Positions 15,848-22,984 of a stretch of DNA of 37,793 nucleotides are shown here, one piece after another. The stretch spans positions 1-37,793 of the forward strand of contig JAFGIA010000383.1 of NCBI GenBank assembly GCA_016929795.1, read 5' to 3'. Each line of letters begins with the position of its first letter. The stretch's first letter is position 1. The notes beneath the pieces were generated by a model, which searched no databases, had not been told where the DNA came from, and was given only the letters and a program-made list of their open reading frames with translations. Made by a program: the position numbers and the translations under genes. The stretch comes from Anaerolineae bacterium. Its GTDB lineage: Bacteria; Chloroflexota; Anaerolineae; JAAYZQ01.

Positions 15848-17155
15848 TTACGCGTCGTTGTAGCTGACCCAGTATCGGGCGGCGAAGAGAGCTTCTTTCG
15901 TTTCCCTGCCCAGGGTCAGGAGCCGCGCTGCCCGCTCGCTGCCTGGCTTGCCCAGGCCGGCTGACTGCAGTCGCTTGATCAGTTTAGGCCGGCCTTCCTC
16001 TTCCACCGCCGCAATGATCGCCTGCGCCAGCTCGGCGCCATTGTACTGCCAGCCTGCCTGCTGCGCTGGCACGTCGAGTCCCACTGCTTCTCCGTCGAGA
16101 TCACCCCAGTCCTCCATCTCCCACTCCCCGGCGCCGCTGGTTTCGATCTCGGCCTCACTGACGTAGGCCATTTGCACCCGGTGGCAGGCGCCAGGCCCGA
16201 CGGCATACGCATCTCCCTGGCCCAGCAAATAGTCGGCCCGCGGCAGGTTCCCGCCCACCGCCACCCGGCTCGCATCAGGATCTCCCACCCGCAGGGCAAG
16301 CTTGCCTGTCAGATTGCGCCGCGTCGCCTCGTGACCAAAGGCTGAGACAGTGGGGTGCTGGGTGGCGGCGATCAGGTGCACGCGGGCTGCCCTGCCCTGG
16401 GCGGCGAGCTTGTTCAGCAGGTCGACAAACACCGCGTCGTCGGCCCATTCCTGAAATTCGTCGACCACGGCAATCACGCGGCCGGTTCTGTCGCCGGTCT
16501 GGTAGCGCCGCTTCATCTCGGTCGTCACCCACCCGAGGGCGGCCCGGGCAGTGGGGCCGTCCGTCGCCACCGGGCCGACCACGCCGGGGAGATGGGCCAG
16601 GCTGCCCAGGCCCTCGCCCATTTTGCCATCCACCAGCACGATCCGGTTCTCTTGGTCGCGCGAGAGCTGCAGCACCACGGATCTCAGCGCCACCGTCTTG
16701 CCGCTGCCAGTCTGGCCGCTGACCAGATAGTTCGATGTGGCGTCGGTCAGGCCCATCACCACGGTCGCGCCGTTTTCGGTCTTGCCGGCTACCCAGCGCC
16801 CGCCCTTCTCCGGTTTGTTTGACAGGTCGGCCAGGCGGATCATCGTTTCGGCCAGCTCGGGCGGCCAGCCGGCTTCCACGCGTACAAAGCGGCCCGACAT
16901 GTACGCTGCGGGCTCGCCGGTGAATGACCACGGCACGAACTGTCTCAGCAATGCTGCATTGTTCCTGGCCAGTGCCGTCAGCAGCTTGGGCGCTTCCACG
17001 CCGGCATATAGCTCGAGGGCGCCGGCGCGTGGGCCAATCACGCCCTGGATGCGCAAGGTGAGAGGTCGCCTGGTAAAAGCACTCTGGGTAGCAGCGCCTG
17101 ACAGGTACCTGGCCCACTCTTCCAGCAACCTTGCCCGTGCGTGTTCGATGTGCAT
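15848..17155 (-). CDS. FtsK/SpoIIIE (TraB-like) DNA translocase
   Basis: About 435 residues. The N-terminal third (1-140) has no clear family. A RecA-like motor follows, with Walker A (SGQTGSGKT, Lys153) and Walker B with acidic residues (VIAVVDEFQEW). A sensor-like segment (HLIAATQHPT) and an FtsK-type RRNLTGKLALRVGD block come after. The C-terminal 80 residues look like a small helical domain (EEEGRPKLIKRLQSAGLGKPGSERAARLL), plausibly a winged helix. There are no membrane helices, so it is shorter than chromosomal FtsK and nearer to transfer proteins of integrative elements. AAGGAGGG lies just before a double ATG; the second (17155) has the better spacing and 17158 is possible. Upstream is a 26-base operator-like palindrome that is also found before the HTH gene. 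Confidence 0.75.
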   Translation of the reverse strand: MHIEHARARLLEEWARYLSGAATQSAFTRRPLTLRIQGVIGPRAGALELYAGVEAPKLLTALARNNAALLRQFVPWSFTGEPAAYMSGRFVRVEAGWPPELAETMIRLADLSNKPEKGGRWVAGKTENGATVVMGLTDATSNYLVSGQTGSGKTVALRSVVLQLSRDQENRIVLVDGKMGEGLGSLAHLPGVVGPVATDGPTARAALGWVTTEMKRRYQTGDRTGRVIAVVDEFQEWADDAVFVDLLNKLAAQGRAARVHLIAATQHPTVSAFGHEATRRNLTGKLALRVGDPDASRVAVGGNLPRADYLLGQGDAYAVGPGACHRVQMAYVSEAEIETSGAGEWEMEDWGDLDGEAVGLDVPAQQAGWQYNGAELAQAIIAAVEEEGRPKLIKRLQSAGLGKPGSERAARLLTLGRETKEALFAARYWVSYNDA

Positions 17156-17170
17156 CATCCCTCCTTGCTT

Positions 17171-17196
17171 AATAGGTTGTAATGTATCTACCTATT
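17171..17196. promoter_or_regulatory. Operator-like palindrome, copy 1 (upstream of the FtsK-like gene)
   Basis: Perfect 7-bp arms AATAGGT...ACCTATT surround 12 bases. The first 24 bases match, in inverted orientation and with two mismatches, the site at 17521-17544 in front of the HTH gene. It lies 15 bases upstream of the translocase start on the - strand, next to a TTGACC. It is probably the binding site of a dimeric regulator of the element (inference). Confidence 0.6.
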
Positions 17197-17235
17197 TGGT
17201 CAAAGAAAAAAAGCCAGGCGGTTGGCGTTCGTCGC

Positions 17236-17508
17236 TCAGTCCTTGGCGCCTGTCCGGGCATCGGTTGGATCTAGCTCCTTGACGTAACTTGTGAGGCTCG
17301 CGATCTCGATGAGCCAGTTGGTTCCAACCTTTTCGGCATTGACCTTTTTGTTGCGGATCAGCCGCCGTAAGTACTCGGGATTGTAGCCGGTGTGTTCGGC
17401 AGCTTCCGCAATGGTCCAGCTAGGCCATGGCGGCACGATAGTTCTACCCTTCTCGTGTACTGATGACGATTGTACCATGGTCACCTGGTTTGTGCGAATT
17501 TTGCACAC
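17236..17508 (-). CDS. Excisionase-like helix-turn-helix protein
   Basis: A 90-residue protein from a GTG at 17508 (GAGGAG close upstream); a start at the ATG 17478 (80 residues) is possible. Residues 30-75 form a MerR/Xis-type winged helix-turn-helix (WTIAEAAEHTGYNPEYLRRLIRNKKV...VGTNWLI, quoted in parts), as in excisionase-family proteins that bend DNA or repress element promoters. The gene lies between the translocase and the integrase side of the element. It is read from a perfect sigma-A promoter overlapped by an operator-like repeat, so it is likely autoregulated. It may be the recombination directionality factor, the element's repressor, or both. Confidence 0.65.
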   Translation of the reverse strand: MCKIRTNQVTMVQSSSVHEKGRTIVPPWPSWTIAEAAEHTGYNPEYLRRLIRNKKVNAEKVGTNWLIEIASLTSYVKELDPTDARTGAKD

Positions 17509-17520
17509 GGCTCCTCTGTT

Positions 17521-17544
17521 TAGGTAGAAACGTTACAACCTATT
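17521..17544. promoter_or_regulatory. Operator-like repeat, copy 2 (overlaps the HTH gene promoter)
   Basis: A 24-base site whose reverse complement matches 17171-17194 at 22 of 24 positions. It begins inside the -10 hexamer (17542-17547) of the HTH gene promoter and spans the expected transcription start. A bound regulator would therefore block initiation. The mismatches fall in the central spacer while the TAGGT/ACCTA arms are kept, which suits a protein-binding site better than chance similarity. Confidence 0.65.
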
Positions 17545-17570
17545 ATAGCATGGCGAAATGTCGGTGTCAA
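17542..17570 (-). promoter_or_regulatory. Perfect consensus sigma-A promoter of the HTH gene
   Basis: On the - strand the -35 is TTGACA (17565-17570), the spacer is 17 bases and the -10 is TATAAT (17542-17547). All twelve consensus positions match. Transcription would start near 17535, leaving a leader of about 27 bases before the GTG. So strong an unregulated promoter is rare, which supports repression through the overlapping operator. Confidence 0.85.
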
Positions 17571-17731
17571 GGTCGTGAAACGAGCGTTCGGCTGCTGGGG
17601 GAATTTCGGCCTGATCGCATTGGCAGCGATTAGTCTCTCCCTACCCGTTGACGATTCGGCGGCCGCTATCGCGGAGGGGGCGTGGATTGAGGTTTCTCAC
17701 CTCGATCACATCACACGCACAGGAGACCGAG

Positions 17732-18427
17732 ATGAGCACAGATACTTTGCCCGCCGAGCCCGATTGGTTGGTCAGGGGGCGCATGGCTGCCTACTGCGCC
17801 CGCCGCCGCATGAACCTGGACACAACGGACCTCACACCTCAGGACATGGAAGACCTGATCCAGGTTGCCAGGGTGGCCTATTGGAAGCACCTGCGCGATG
17901 GCAGGCCCGCTGCTTTCTGCTTTGCCTGCGCCCGCAACGCCGCCCAGAACTATTTCCGGCGCCAGATCCGGGGCCGCAACCCGCGCTTCCCTTTCTCACT
18001 GGATGCCCCGCTGCACGATGGCGGCAGCCCGCCCGAAGAATGGCTGCCCGCTGCGTCGACCGCTGCCGAGGAGCCGCTGCGCCTCGATTGGCTGTCTGAC
18101 GGGGTGCTCGAAGGCGTGCTCTACGAGGCACGCCAGGCCGCCGGCTTTAGCCAGCGTGACCTGACCCGCACGCGCGATACGCTTCAGACTGATAAGCGGA
18201 TCATCCGCCTGGCGGCCAGGGGCCACACCAACGCCAGCATTGCTGAGCTGTTGGGCACCACCGAGGGCACGGTTCGGAATCGCCGGCACCGCATCCGCCG
18301 CCTGCTGGAGCACCTGCTGCCTCCTGATCTGCTACCGGTGGAGTACAGCCGCACCGGCGGTAACCAGCAGATGGCGCACGAGATCCGGATGACCTACCCG
18401 GATCAGAAAAAGCCCTCGAAATCATGA
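17732..18427 (+). CDS. Sigma-70-like / HTH regulator of the element
   Basis: A 231-residue protein. The ATG at 17732 follows AGGAG at six bases; a longer in-frame start at 17648 has no ribosome binding site. Residues about 30-85 resemble sigma region 2 (MEDLIQVARVAYWKHL, FACARNAAQNYFRRQIRGRN). Residues about 150-195 form a region 4/LuxR-type helix-turn-helix (IRLAARGHTNASIAELLGTTEGTVRNR, in parts). The middle is proline- and acid-rich linker. It is encoded on the strand opposite to the rest of the element, divergent from the HTH gene, and is closed by a good terminator. It is probably an element-encoded sigma or sigma-like activator; a phage-type transcription factor is the alternative. No anti-sigma partner is next to it. 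Confidence 0.6.
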   Translation: MSTDTLPAEPDWLVRGRMAAYCARRRMNLDTTDLTPQDMEDLIQVARVAYWKHLRDGRPAAFCFACARNAAQNYFRRQIRGRNPRFPFSLDAPLHDGGSPPEEWLPAASTAAEEPLRLDWLSDGVLEGVLYEARQAAGFSQRDLTRTRDTLQTDKRIIRLAARGHTNASIAELLGTTEGTVRNRRHRIRRLLEHLLPPDLLPVEYSRTGGNQQMAHEIRMTYPDQKKPSKS

Positions 18428-18446
18428 TCGATCTTGTTTCGTCCTC

Positions 18447-18480
18447 GAAGCCGGTCCCTACCAGGGGCTGGCTTCTTTTT
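18447..18480 (+). terminator. Intrinsic terminator after the sigma-like gene
   Basis: A 13-bp stem (GAAGCCGGTCCCT with AGGGGCTGGCTTC, two G-T pairs) with a 3-base loop ACC, followed by TTTTT. It lies 19 bases after the stop codon. Confidence 0.9.
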
Positions 18481-18580
18481 GTCGTCTGTTTTCTAACTCT
18501 GGGCCGTGCCGCTCAGAAGCAGCACCCGATCTTTTGGATGCAACCCTGACCTGGCGTGGCTCAAGCCGTGCGCGATCGTC

Positions 18581-19513
18581 TTATAGGCACCAGTTCGTCA
18601 CCGGCGACGCATCCCGGTGCACGTTCTCAATGTCCGCCTGCGCGATCGCCAGGTAGCGATTGACCATCGACAGGGTGCTGTGGCCGAGCATGCGCTGCAG
18701 GACATAGATGTTGCCACCGTTGCGCAGAAACGCGATCGCAAACGTGTGACGAAAGCGATGTGGGTGCACATTCAACACCCCGGCGCGCTCGCCGATGCGG
18801 CTCACCAGCCGGCGCAACGAGCAGCGGTTAAATGGCAGCTCGTCGTGCACGGCAAAGAGAAAGGCAGTTGGCCGTGCCTCGGGTCGCGTCGACAGGTAGC
18901 GCCAGATGGCGTTTGCCGTGCGTGGGCTAATGGCCACGATGCGTTCCTTTTTCCCCTTGCCCTGAACCGTGATGCGGTGGTTCTTCAGGTCCGCGTCATA
19001 GAGGTGCAGTTGGCACAACTCGGACGCGCGCATGCCCGTGTCCAGCAGCGCCAGGAGAATGGCCCGATCGCGCTGGGCAGTAGGACGAGCGTTGTCGCAG
19101 CGGCGCTGCCCTGAGCGCATGTAACTTCGCGTCCGGTTGCAGGCAGCAAGCAGATCCTTGACGTCTGCCTGGGTGAATGGCACGATCTCGGTCTGCTCGG
19201 GCTTGGGCGGGTCGACGTCGCGCACAATGTTGCGCTCCACGAAATTCTCCTTGACTGCCCAGGTCCAGAGAGCCGAGAGCCCGATGTGAAAGTTGAGGAG
19301 CGACTTGGCAGATAGGTGGTCCTGCTCGTTGAGAAAATCGCGGATTTGATCCGCCGTGATGCTCGCCAGCAGAGGATCGGATTCGAGGAAGGCGCAAAAG
19401 GCGCGATAAGTCCGATCATAGTCGGCGAGCGTGTGAGGGCTGAGCCGGCGAGCCCGTGCGGCGATAAAGTAGCCATCGATGGCCTGGTCGAGTGTGATAT
19501 CTTGCTTATCCAT
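18581..19513 (-). CDS. Tyrosine recombinase/integrase
   Basis: A 310-residue protein from the ATG at 19513 (GGAGG four bases upstream). Residues about 8-95 form a SAM-like core-binding domain (SPHTLADYDRTYRAF, QIRDFLNEQ). The catalytic domain carries Arg162 (DTGMRASEL), a basic beta-hairpin (VQGKGKKERIVAI), His252/Arg255 (HRFRHTFA), His278 (LGHST) and the nucleophile Tyr287 (VNRYLA). All catalytic residues are therefore present. The 3' end of tRNA-Pro is about 170 bases from its start, a typical attachment site for such enzymes. Upstream, GATAAT repeats at 19543 and 19563 flank CGGT...ACCG (19551-19563), a possible operator. It could alternatively be a XerC/D-like housekeeping recombinase, but the Xis and FtsK-like neighbours favour an element integrase. 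Confidence 0.85.
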   Translation of the reverse strand: MDKQDITLDQAIDGYFIAARARRLSPHTLADYDRTYRAFCAFLESDPLLASITADQIRDFLNEQDHLSAKSLLNFHIGLSALWTWAVKENFVERNIVRDVDPPKPEQTEIVPFTQADVKDLLAACNRTRSYMRSGQRRCDNARPTAQRDRAILLALLDTGMRASELCQLHLYDADLKNHRITVQGKGKKERIVAISPRTANAIWRYLSTRPEARPTAFLFAVHDELPFNRCSLRRLVSRIGERAGVLNVHPHRFRHTFAIAFLRNGGNIYVLQRMLGHSTLSMVNRYLAIAQADIENVHRDASPVTNWCL

Positions 19514-19633
19514 GAGTCCTCCGGTTCTCAGAGTGTGGCCCTGATAATTTCGGTATAGCACCGATAATCCAGCGGCCCTCTCGTTTTTTTGTTCCCGGAG
19601 ACACACCATGGGGTCTGAGGTAGAGCGGTTGTT

Positions 19634-19679
19634 AAAACATCAGTCCCCATGGATGCCGTTTCAGGCTATCCATGGGGAC
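19634..19679 (-). terminator. Hairpin terminator of tRNA-Pro
   Basis: A 12-bp perfect stem (GTCCCCATGGAT 19643-19654 with ATCCATGGGGAC 19668-19679) and a 13-base loop. Read on the - strand it follows the tRNA after 5 bases and precedes TGATGTTTT. The T-run is short and six bases away from the stem. Confidence 0.65.
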
Positions 19680-19682
19680 CCC

Positions 19683-19759
<77 letters not shown>

Positions 19760-19773
19760 CTGCTGCACACAAA

Positions 19774-19802
19774 ATTATACATGAGGTTGCGTATTTGTGC
19801 AA
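19774..19802 (-). promoter_or_regulatory. Promoter of tRNA-Pro
   Basis: On the - strand TATAAT (19774-19779) lies 15 bases before the tRNA, with TTGCAC 17 bases further upstream (19797-19802). The -10 is perfect and the -35 weak. It is divergent from the promoter of the receiver gene, about 20 bases away. Confidence 0.6.
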
Positions 19803-19821
19803 ATGCGCGGGGTGCGGAGAC

Positions 19822-19851
19822 TTGGCGGGGTGGTGCAACCTGTGTTATAAT
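19822..19851 (+). promoter_or_regulatory. Promoter of the receiver/ATPase operon
   Basis: TTGGCG (19822-19827), an 18-base spacer and TATAAT (19846-19851), about 53 bases before the receiver ATG. Confidence 0.6.
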
Positions 19852-19904
19852 TCTCCAGCTGTTCACCGGCGAGGCGGATGGCAGATGAACTGCGGAGAGC
19901 TGTG

Positions 19905-20285
19905 ATGACTGAACCGAAACAGAGGGTGCTGATCATTGAGGATGATACCGACATGATCGAGCTGCTGACGCTGATCCTGAAGCGCGGTGGCTACCAGCCG
20001 ATCGCGGCCCTGGGCGGGGTGGAGGGCCTGCGTATGCTCAGGGATGGCGGCGCCGATCTCATCCTCCTTGACCTCATGATGGAGGATATCAACGGCTGGG
20101 TTGTGCTCGAGGCGATCCGGGCGGATGAGAAGCTGTGTCATATCCCGGTACTGATCGTGAGCGCGCAGCACTACCTCGAAGATGGCGGGCAGGCGCGGGC
20201 CAATCAGGATCTCTTTGAGGGGTATCTTGTCAAGCCGTTCATTATGAAGGACCTATTAACGCAGATCACGGAGGCATTGGAATGA
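19905..20285 (+). CDS. Stand-alone response regulator receiver protein
   Basis: A 126-residue CheY-like protein. The acidic pair is E12-D13-D14, the phosphoacceptor is Asp56 (LILLDLMMED), a switch serine lies in LIVSAQ and the conserved lysine in GYLVKPF. There is no output domain. The ATG at 19905 is preferred over 19878 because GGAG lies seven bases upstream. The gene overlaps the AAA+ ATPase gene by ATGA at 20282, so the two are translationally coupled. The receiver may regulate the ATPase by protein contact. The partner histidine kinase is not in the window. Confidence 0.85.
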   Translation: MTEPKQRVLIIEDDTDMIELLTLILKRGGYQPIAALGGVEGLRMLRDGGADLILLDLMMEDINGWVVLEAIRADEKLCHIPVLIVSAQHYLEDGGQARANQDLFEGYLVKPFIMKDLLTQITEALE

Positions 20286-21586
20286 ATGGAAATTCCCCTG
20301 GCGTGCAGTATGTGCCACCGGAGCCACGCTCGCTCAAAGACACGGGGCTGAGCCCCACGTTTCTCTCTGACCTGGTGCTCAAGATTCTCTATATCCGTGG
20401 TGTGGCGCTTGGCGTCGAGATCGCCGATGTGCTGTGCCTGCCCTTTTCAGGCGTGGTCGACCAGCTCCTCGAGTTTCTAAAGCGTGAGCAGTTGTGTGAG
20501 ATCAAGGGCGCCAGCGCGGGCCTGGGACAGTCGACGTACGAGTATACGATCACGGCCAAGGGGATCACTCGAGCGCGCGAGGTGGCAGAGCGCGGACAGT
20601 ACGTGGGGCCGGCGCCGGTGCCGCTGCACAGGTACTCGGAAGGCATCCGCCGCCAGCCGATGCTCACGTCGTCGATCCACGAGACGGCGATCCGCCAGGC
20701 GGTGGCGCACCTGGTGATAGATGACGACACGCTCGATATGATCGGGCCCGCGGTCAACTCCGGGCGCTCGATTTTTCTCTATGGCGCGCCGGGAAACGGC
20801 AAGACGGCGCTCGCCGAGAGCATTGGGCGCGTGGTTTTGGGCGCCGAGATGTATGTGCCTTACGCTGCCGAGGTGGGAGGCATGATCATCAAGGTGTTCG
20901 ACGAGGTGAACCACCAGCGCCTGCCTGATCCCAAATTGGGCACGGGCGACAGCATCGGTGGACGGGTGCGTTACGATCGCCGCTGGGTGCGGGTCAAGCG
21001 GCCGGTGATCACGACGGGGGGCGAGTTGACGCTGGAGACGCTCGATCTGGTGTGGGACGACGTGTCCAAGTATTACGAGGCGCCGTTCCAGATGAAGTCG
21101 AATGGCGGCATGTTCCTGATCGACGATTTTGGACGCCAACAGGTGCGCCCGCGTGATCTACTCAACCGCTGGGTCGTTCCCCTCGAAAAGCGGTATGACT
21201 ATTTGACGCTGCATACGGGGCAAAAGATTGAGGTGCCGTTCGAGGTTCTGATCGTCTTTTCCACAAACCTCGAGCCGCGCGATCTGGTCGACGAGGCGTT
21301 CCTGCGCCGTATCCGGCACAAGATCGAGATTGGCGACCCGTCGTTCGATACCTATCGTGAGATCTTTCGGATGGAATGCGACAGGCGCCGTATCTCGTTC
21401 GAAGAGGATTCGCTCACCTACCTGTTGCGCGAGCACTATATCAAACCCAACCGCCCTCTGCGCGGTTGCCAGCCCCGCGACCTGCTCGACGAGGTTGTGG
21501 ACATCGCCCGCTACAAGAACGTGGCGCCGACGCTATCGAAAGAGATGATCGATAAGGCGTGCCGGGCATATTTCGTCAAGTTGTAA
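20282..21586 (+). CDS. AAA+ ATPase with N-terminal winged-helix-like domain
   Basis: A 434-residue protein. Residues about 25-110 look like a winged helix (LSPTFLSDLVLKILYIRG, YEYTITAKGITRARE). The AAA+ core has Walker A GAPGNGKT (168-175) and Walker B MFLIDDFG (Asp281, Asp282). A sensor-1 region follows (EVLIVFSTN), then an arginine-finger-like stretch (DEAFLRRIRHKIEI) and a C-terminal lid (RGCQPRDLLDEVVDIA). The core is similar to MoxR/RavA-type chaperone ATPases in layout. It is coupled to a receiver protein, so phosphorylation may switch its activity. Its client is unknown. A hairpin of repeated GCGTGAT units follows the stop and separates it from the convergent aminotransferase gene. Confidence 0.7.
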   Translation: MNGNSPGVQYVPPEPRSLKDTGLSPTFLSDLVLKILYIRGVALGVEIADVLCLPFSGVVDQLLEFLKREQLCEIKGASAGLGQSTYEYTITAKGITRAREVAERGQYVGPAPVPLHRYSEGIRRQPMLTSSIHETAIRQAVAHLVIDDDTLDMIGPAVNSGRSIFLYGAPGNGKTALAESIGRVVLGAEMYVPYAAEVGGMIIKVFDEVNHQRLPDPKLGTGDSIGGRVRYDRRWVRVKRPVITTGGELTLETLDLVWDDVSKYYEAPFQMKSNGGMFLIDDFGRQQVRPRDLLNRWVVPLEKRYDYLTLHTGQKIEVPFEVLIVFSTNLEPRDLVDEAFLRRIRHKIEIGDPSFDTYREIFRMECDRRRISFEEDSLTYLLREHYIKPNRPLRGCQPRDLLDEVVDIARYKNVAPTLSKEMIDKACRAYFVKL

Positions 21587-21591
21587 CTCCC

Positions 21592-21634
21592 TGATGCGTG
21601 ATGCGTGATACGTGGCCCCACGCATCACGCATCA
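21592..21634. repeat. Palindromic GCGTGAT repeat between convergent genes
   Basis: A 16-bp perfect stem (TGATGCGTGATGCGTG 21592-21607 with CACGCATCACGCATCA 21619-21634) and an 11-base loop. It sits between the convergent ATPase and aminotransferase genes and may act as a bidirectional terminator. The left arm plus three bases recurs at 22923-22939, which suggests a dispersed repeat family. Confidence 0.7.
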
Positions 21635-21638
21635 CGTT

Positions 21639-22892
21639 TCATGCCACTGTGGCGAGCGCGCGGCCCAAGATCTTCAGCGCTTCTTCGATCTGTTCCCTCG
21701 TGACGACGAGGGGCGGAATCCAGCGCACGATGTTGTTGTAGGTACCGCAGTTCAGGAGGAGCAGGCCTTCCTGGCGGCAGTAGGCGATGATCTGCTTGAC
21801 GAGGTCGGTAGCTGGCTCGCCATCAGGCAGGGTAAACTCGGTGGCGACCATCAGCCCCAGGCCGCGCACATTGCCGATGATAGGGTGGCGCGCTTGCAAG
21901 TCGCACAGGCCGGCCAGGAGCACGGGCCCCATCCGCGCGGCGTTCTCCACCAGGCCAGCGCGGAGGACTTGCACGGTTGCCACGGCGGCGGCGCACGACA
22001 CGGGGTTGCCACCGTAGGTACCGCCGTGCGTGCCCGGAATCCAGCGGTCCATCAGGGCGCGTGGCGCGGCGATGCCCGACAGGGGAAAGCCCGAGGCCAA
22101 CCCCTTGGCCATGATCAGCACGTCGGGCACGACGTCGAAATGCTCCAGGGCAAAGAACTTGCCCGTGCGCCCAAAGCCGCTCTGTACTTCGTCAATGATG
22201 AGCAGGATGCCCTGCTCGTCGCACAGCGCGCGCAGTGCGGGCAGGAAGGAAGGCGGGGGCACCACGTAGCCGCCCTCGCCCAGCACCGGCTCGATCACGA
22301 TCGCCGCTGTTTCCGATGGAGCGGTCTGGCTGGCGAGCAGGTGGCGCAGCTCACGCAGGCACCACCGGCTCGTCTCTTCTGCATCCCACCCGTAACGATA
22401 GGCGTATGGGTAGGGGGCGACGAACACGCCGGCGGCGAGTGGCTGGTAGTGGGTGCGATAGACTGTCTTGGACGTGGTCATGGCCATCGTCTGGTTGGTG
22501 CGGCCATGAAACGACCCCTGAAAGACGACAATATTCGGTCGCCCTGTGGCGTGGCGTGCCAGCTTGACGGCGGCCTCGACCGCTTCCGCGCCCGAGTTGG
22601 AAAAGAAAAAGGTATCGAGGGGGGCAGGCACCACGTCGCGCAGAGCCTCTGCCAGTCGCAGCAAGGGCAGATGGTAGTAGATGTTGACCTGGGCGTGGAG
22701 GATCTTGCCCGCCTGCTCGCGCGCCGCCTCGACGACGGCCGGGTGGCAATGGCCTGTGTTCGTGACGCCGATGCCCGACGTAAAGTCAAGATAGCGCTTG
22801 CCCGCTACGTCCCACACGTATGCGCCTTCACCGCGCTCGACGGTCAGTTCTGTGATCCGGCTCCAGACGGGTGAAATTGCATCTTGATTCAT
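21639..22892 (-). CDS. Class III (omega) aminotransferase, GABA/acetylornithine type
   Basis: A 417-residue PLP enzyme of fold type I. The cofactor lysine is Lys263 (IMAKGLASGFPLSG), the PLP-binding aspartate lies in LIIDEVQSGFGRTG, and the phosphate-binding GAEA lies in FSNSGAEAVEAAVKLAR. The HGGTYGGNP and SFHGRT blocks are also present. These match the 4-aminobutyrate/putrescine/acetylornithine aminotransferase group, which moves a terminal amino group to 2-oxoglutarate and leaves a semialdehyde. The exact substrate cannot be read from motifs. AGGAGCG precedes the ATG. It is the last gene of the MoaD-AOR-dehydrogenase operon, 92 bases after the dehydrogenase. An AOR upstream and a polyamine transporter nearby suggest an amine substrate whose aldehyde product is oxidised (inference). 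Confidence 0.85.
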   Translation of the reverse strand: MNQDAISPVWSRITELTVERGEGAYVWDVAGKRYLDFTSGIGVTNTGHCHPAVVEAAREQAGKILHAQVNIYYHLPLLRLAEALRDVVPAPLDTFFFSNSGAEAVEAAVKLARHATGRPNIVVFQGSFHGRTNQTMAMTTSKTVYRTHYQPLAAGVFVAPYPYAYRYGWDAEETSRWCLRELRHLLASQTAPSETAAIVIEPVLGEGGYVVPPPSFLPALRALCDEQGILLIIDEVQSGFGRTGKFFALEHFDVVPDVLIMAKGLASGFPLSGIAAPRALMDRWIPGTHGGTYGGNPVSCAAAVATVQVLRAGLVENAARMGPVLLAGLCDLQARHPIIGNVRGLGLMVATEFTLPDGEPATDLVKQIIAYCRQEGLLLLNCGTYNNIVRWIPPLVVTREQIEEALKILGRALATVA

Positions 22893-22922
22893 CGGTTCGC
22901 TCCTGTTGTGACATGATACGAA

Positions 22923-22939
22923 ATGCGTGATGCGTGATA
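22923..22939. repeat. Second copy of the ATGCGTGATGCGTGATA repeat
   Basis: These 17 bases are identical to 21594-21610. The matching right arm is absent or degenerate (CGTTACACATCGCAC nearby). The repeat therefore brackets the aminotransferase gene on both sides. Confidence 0.65.
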
Positions 22940-22984
22940 TGTCGATCGCGCGTTACACATCGCACATGACATTCATTCATTGGC

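Noticed and set aside
15382..15867. + strand frame opposite the two-TM membrane protein
   Set aside because: It runs through the CCTG repeat and has no ribosome binding site. The - strand frame has a clear one and two membrane helices.
17575..18099. 174-codon + strand frame overlapping the sigma-like gene
   Set aside because: It has no ribosome binding site, and its sequence turns into proline/glycine/arginine-rich shadow coding where the sigma-like frame has conserved helices.
21612..22874. 420-codon open frame on the + strand opposite the aminotransferase
   Set aside because: The - strand frame carries every class III aminotransferase motif. The + strand frame is low-complexity and has no family features.
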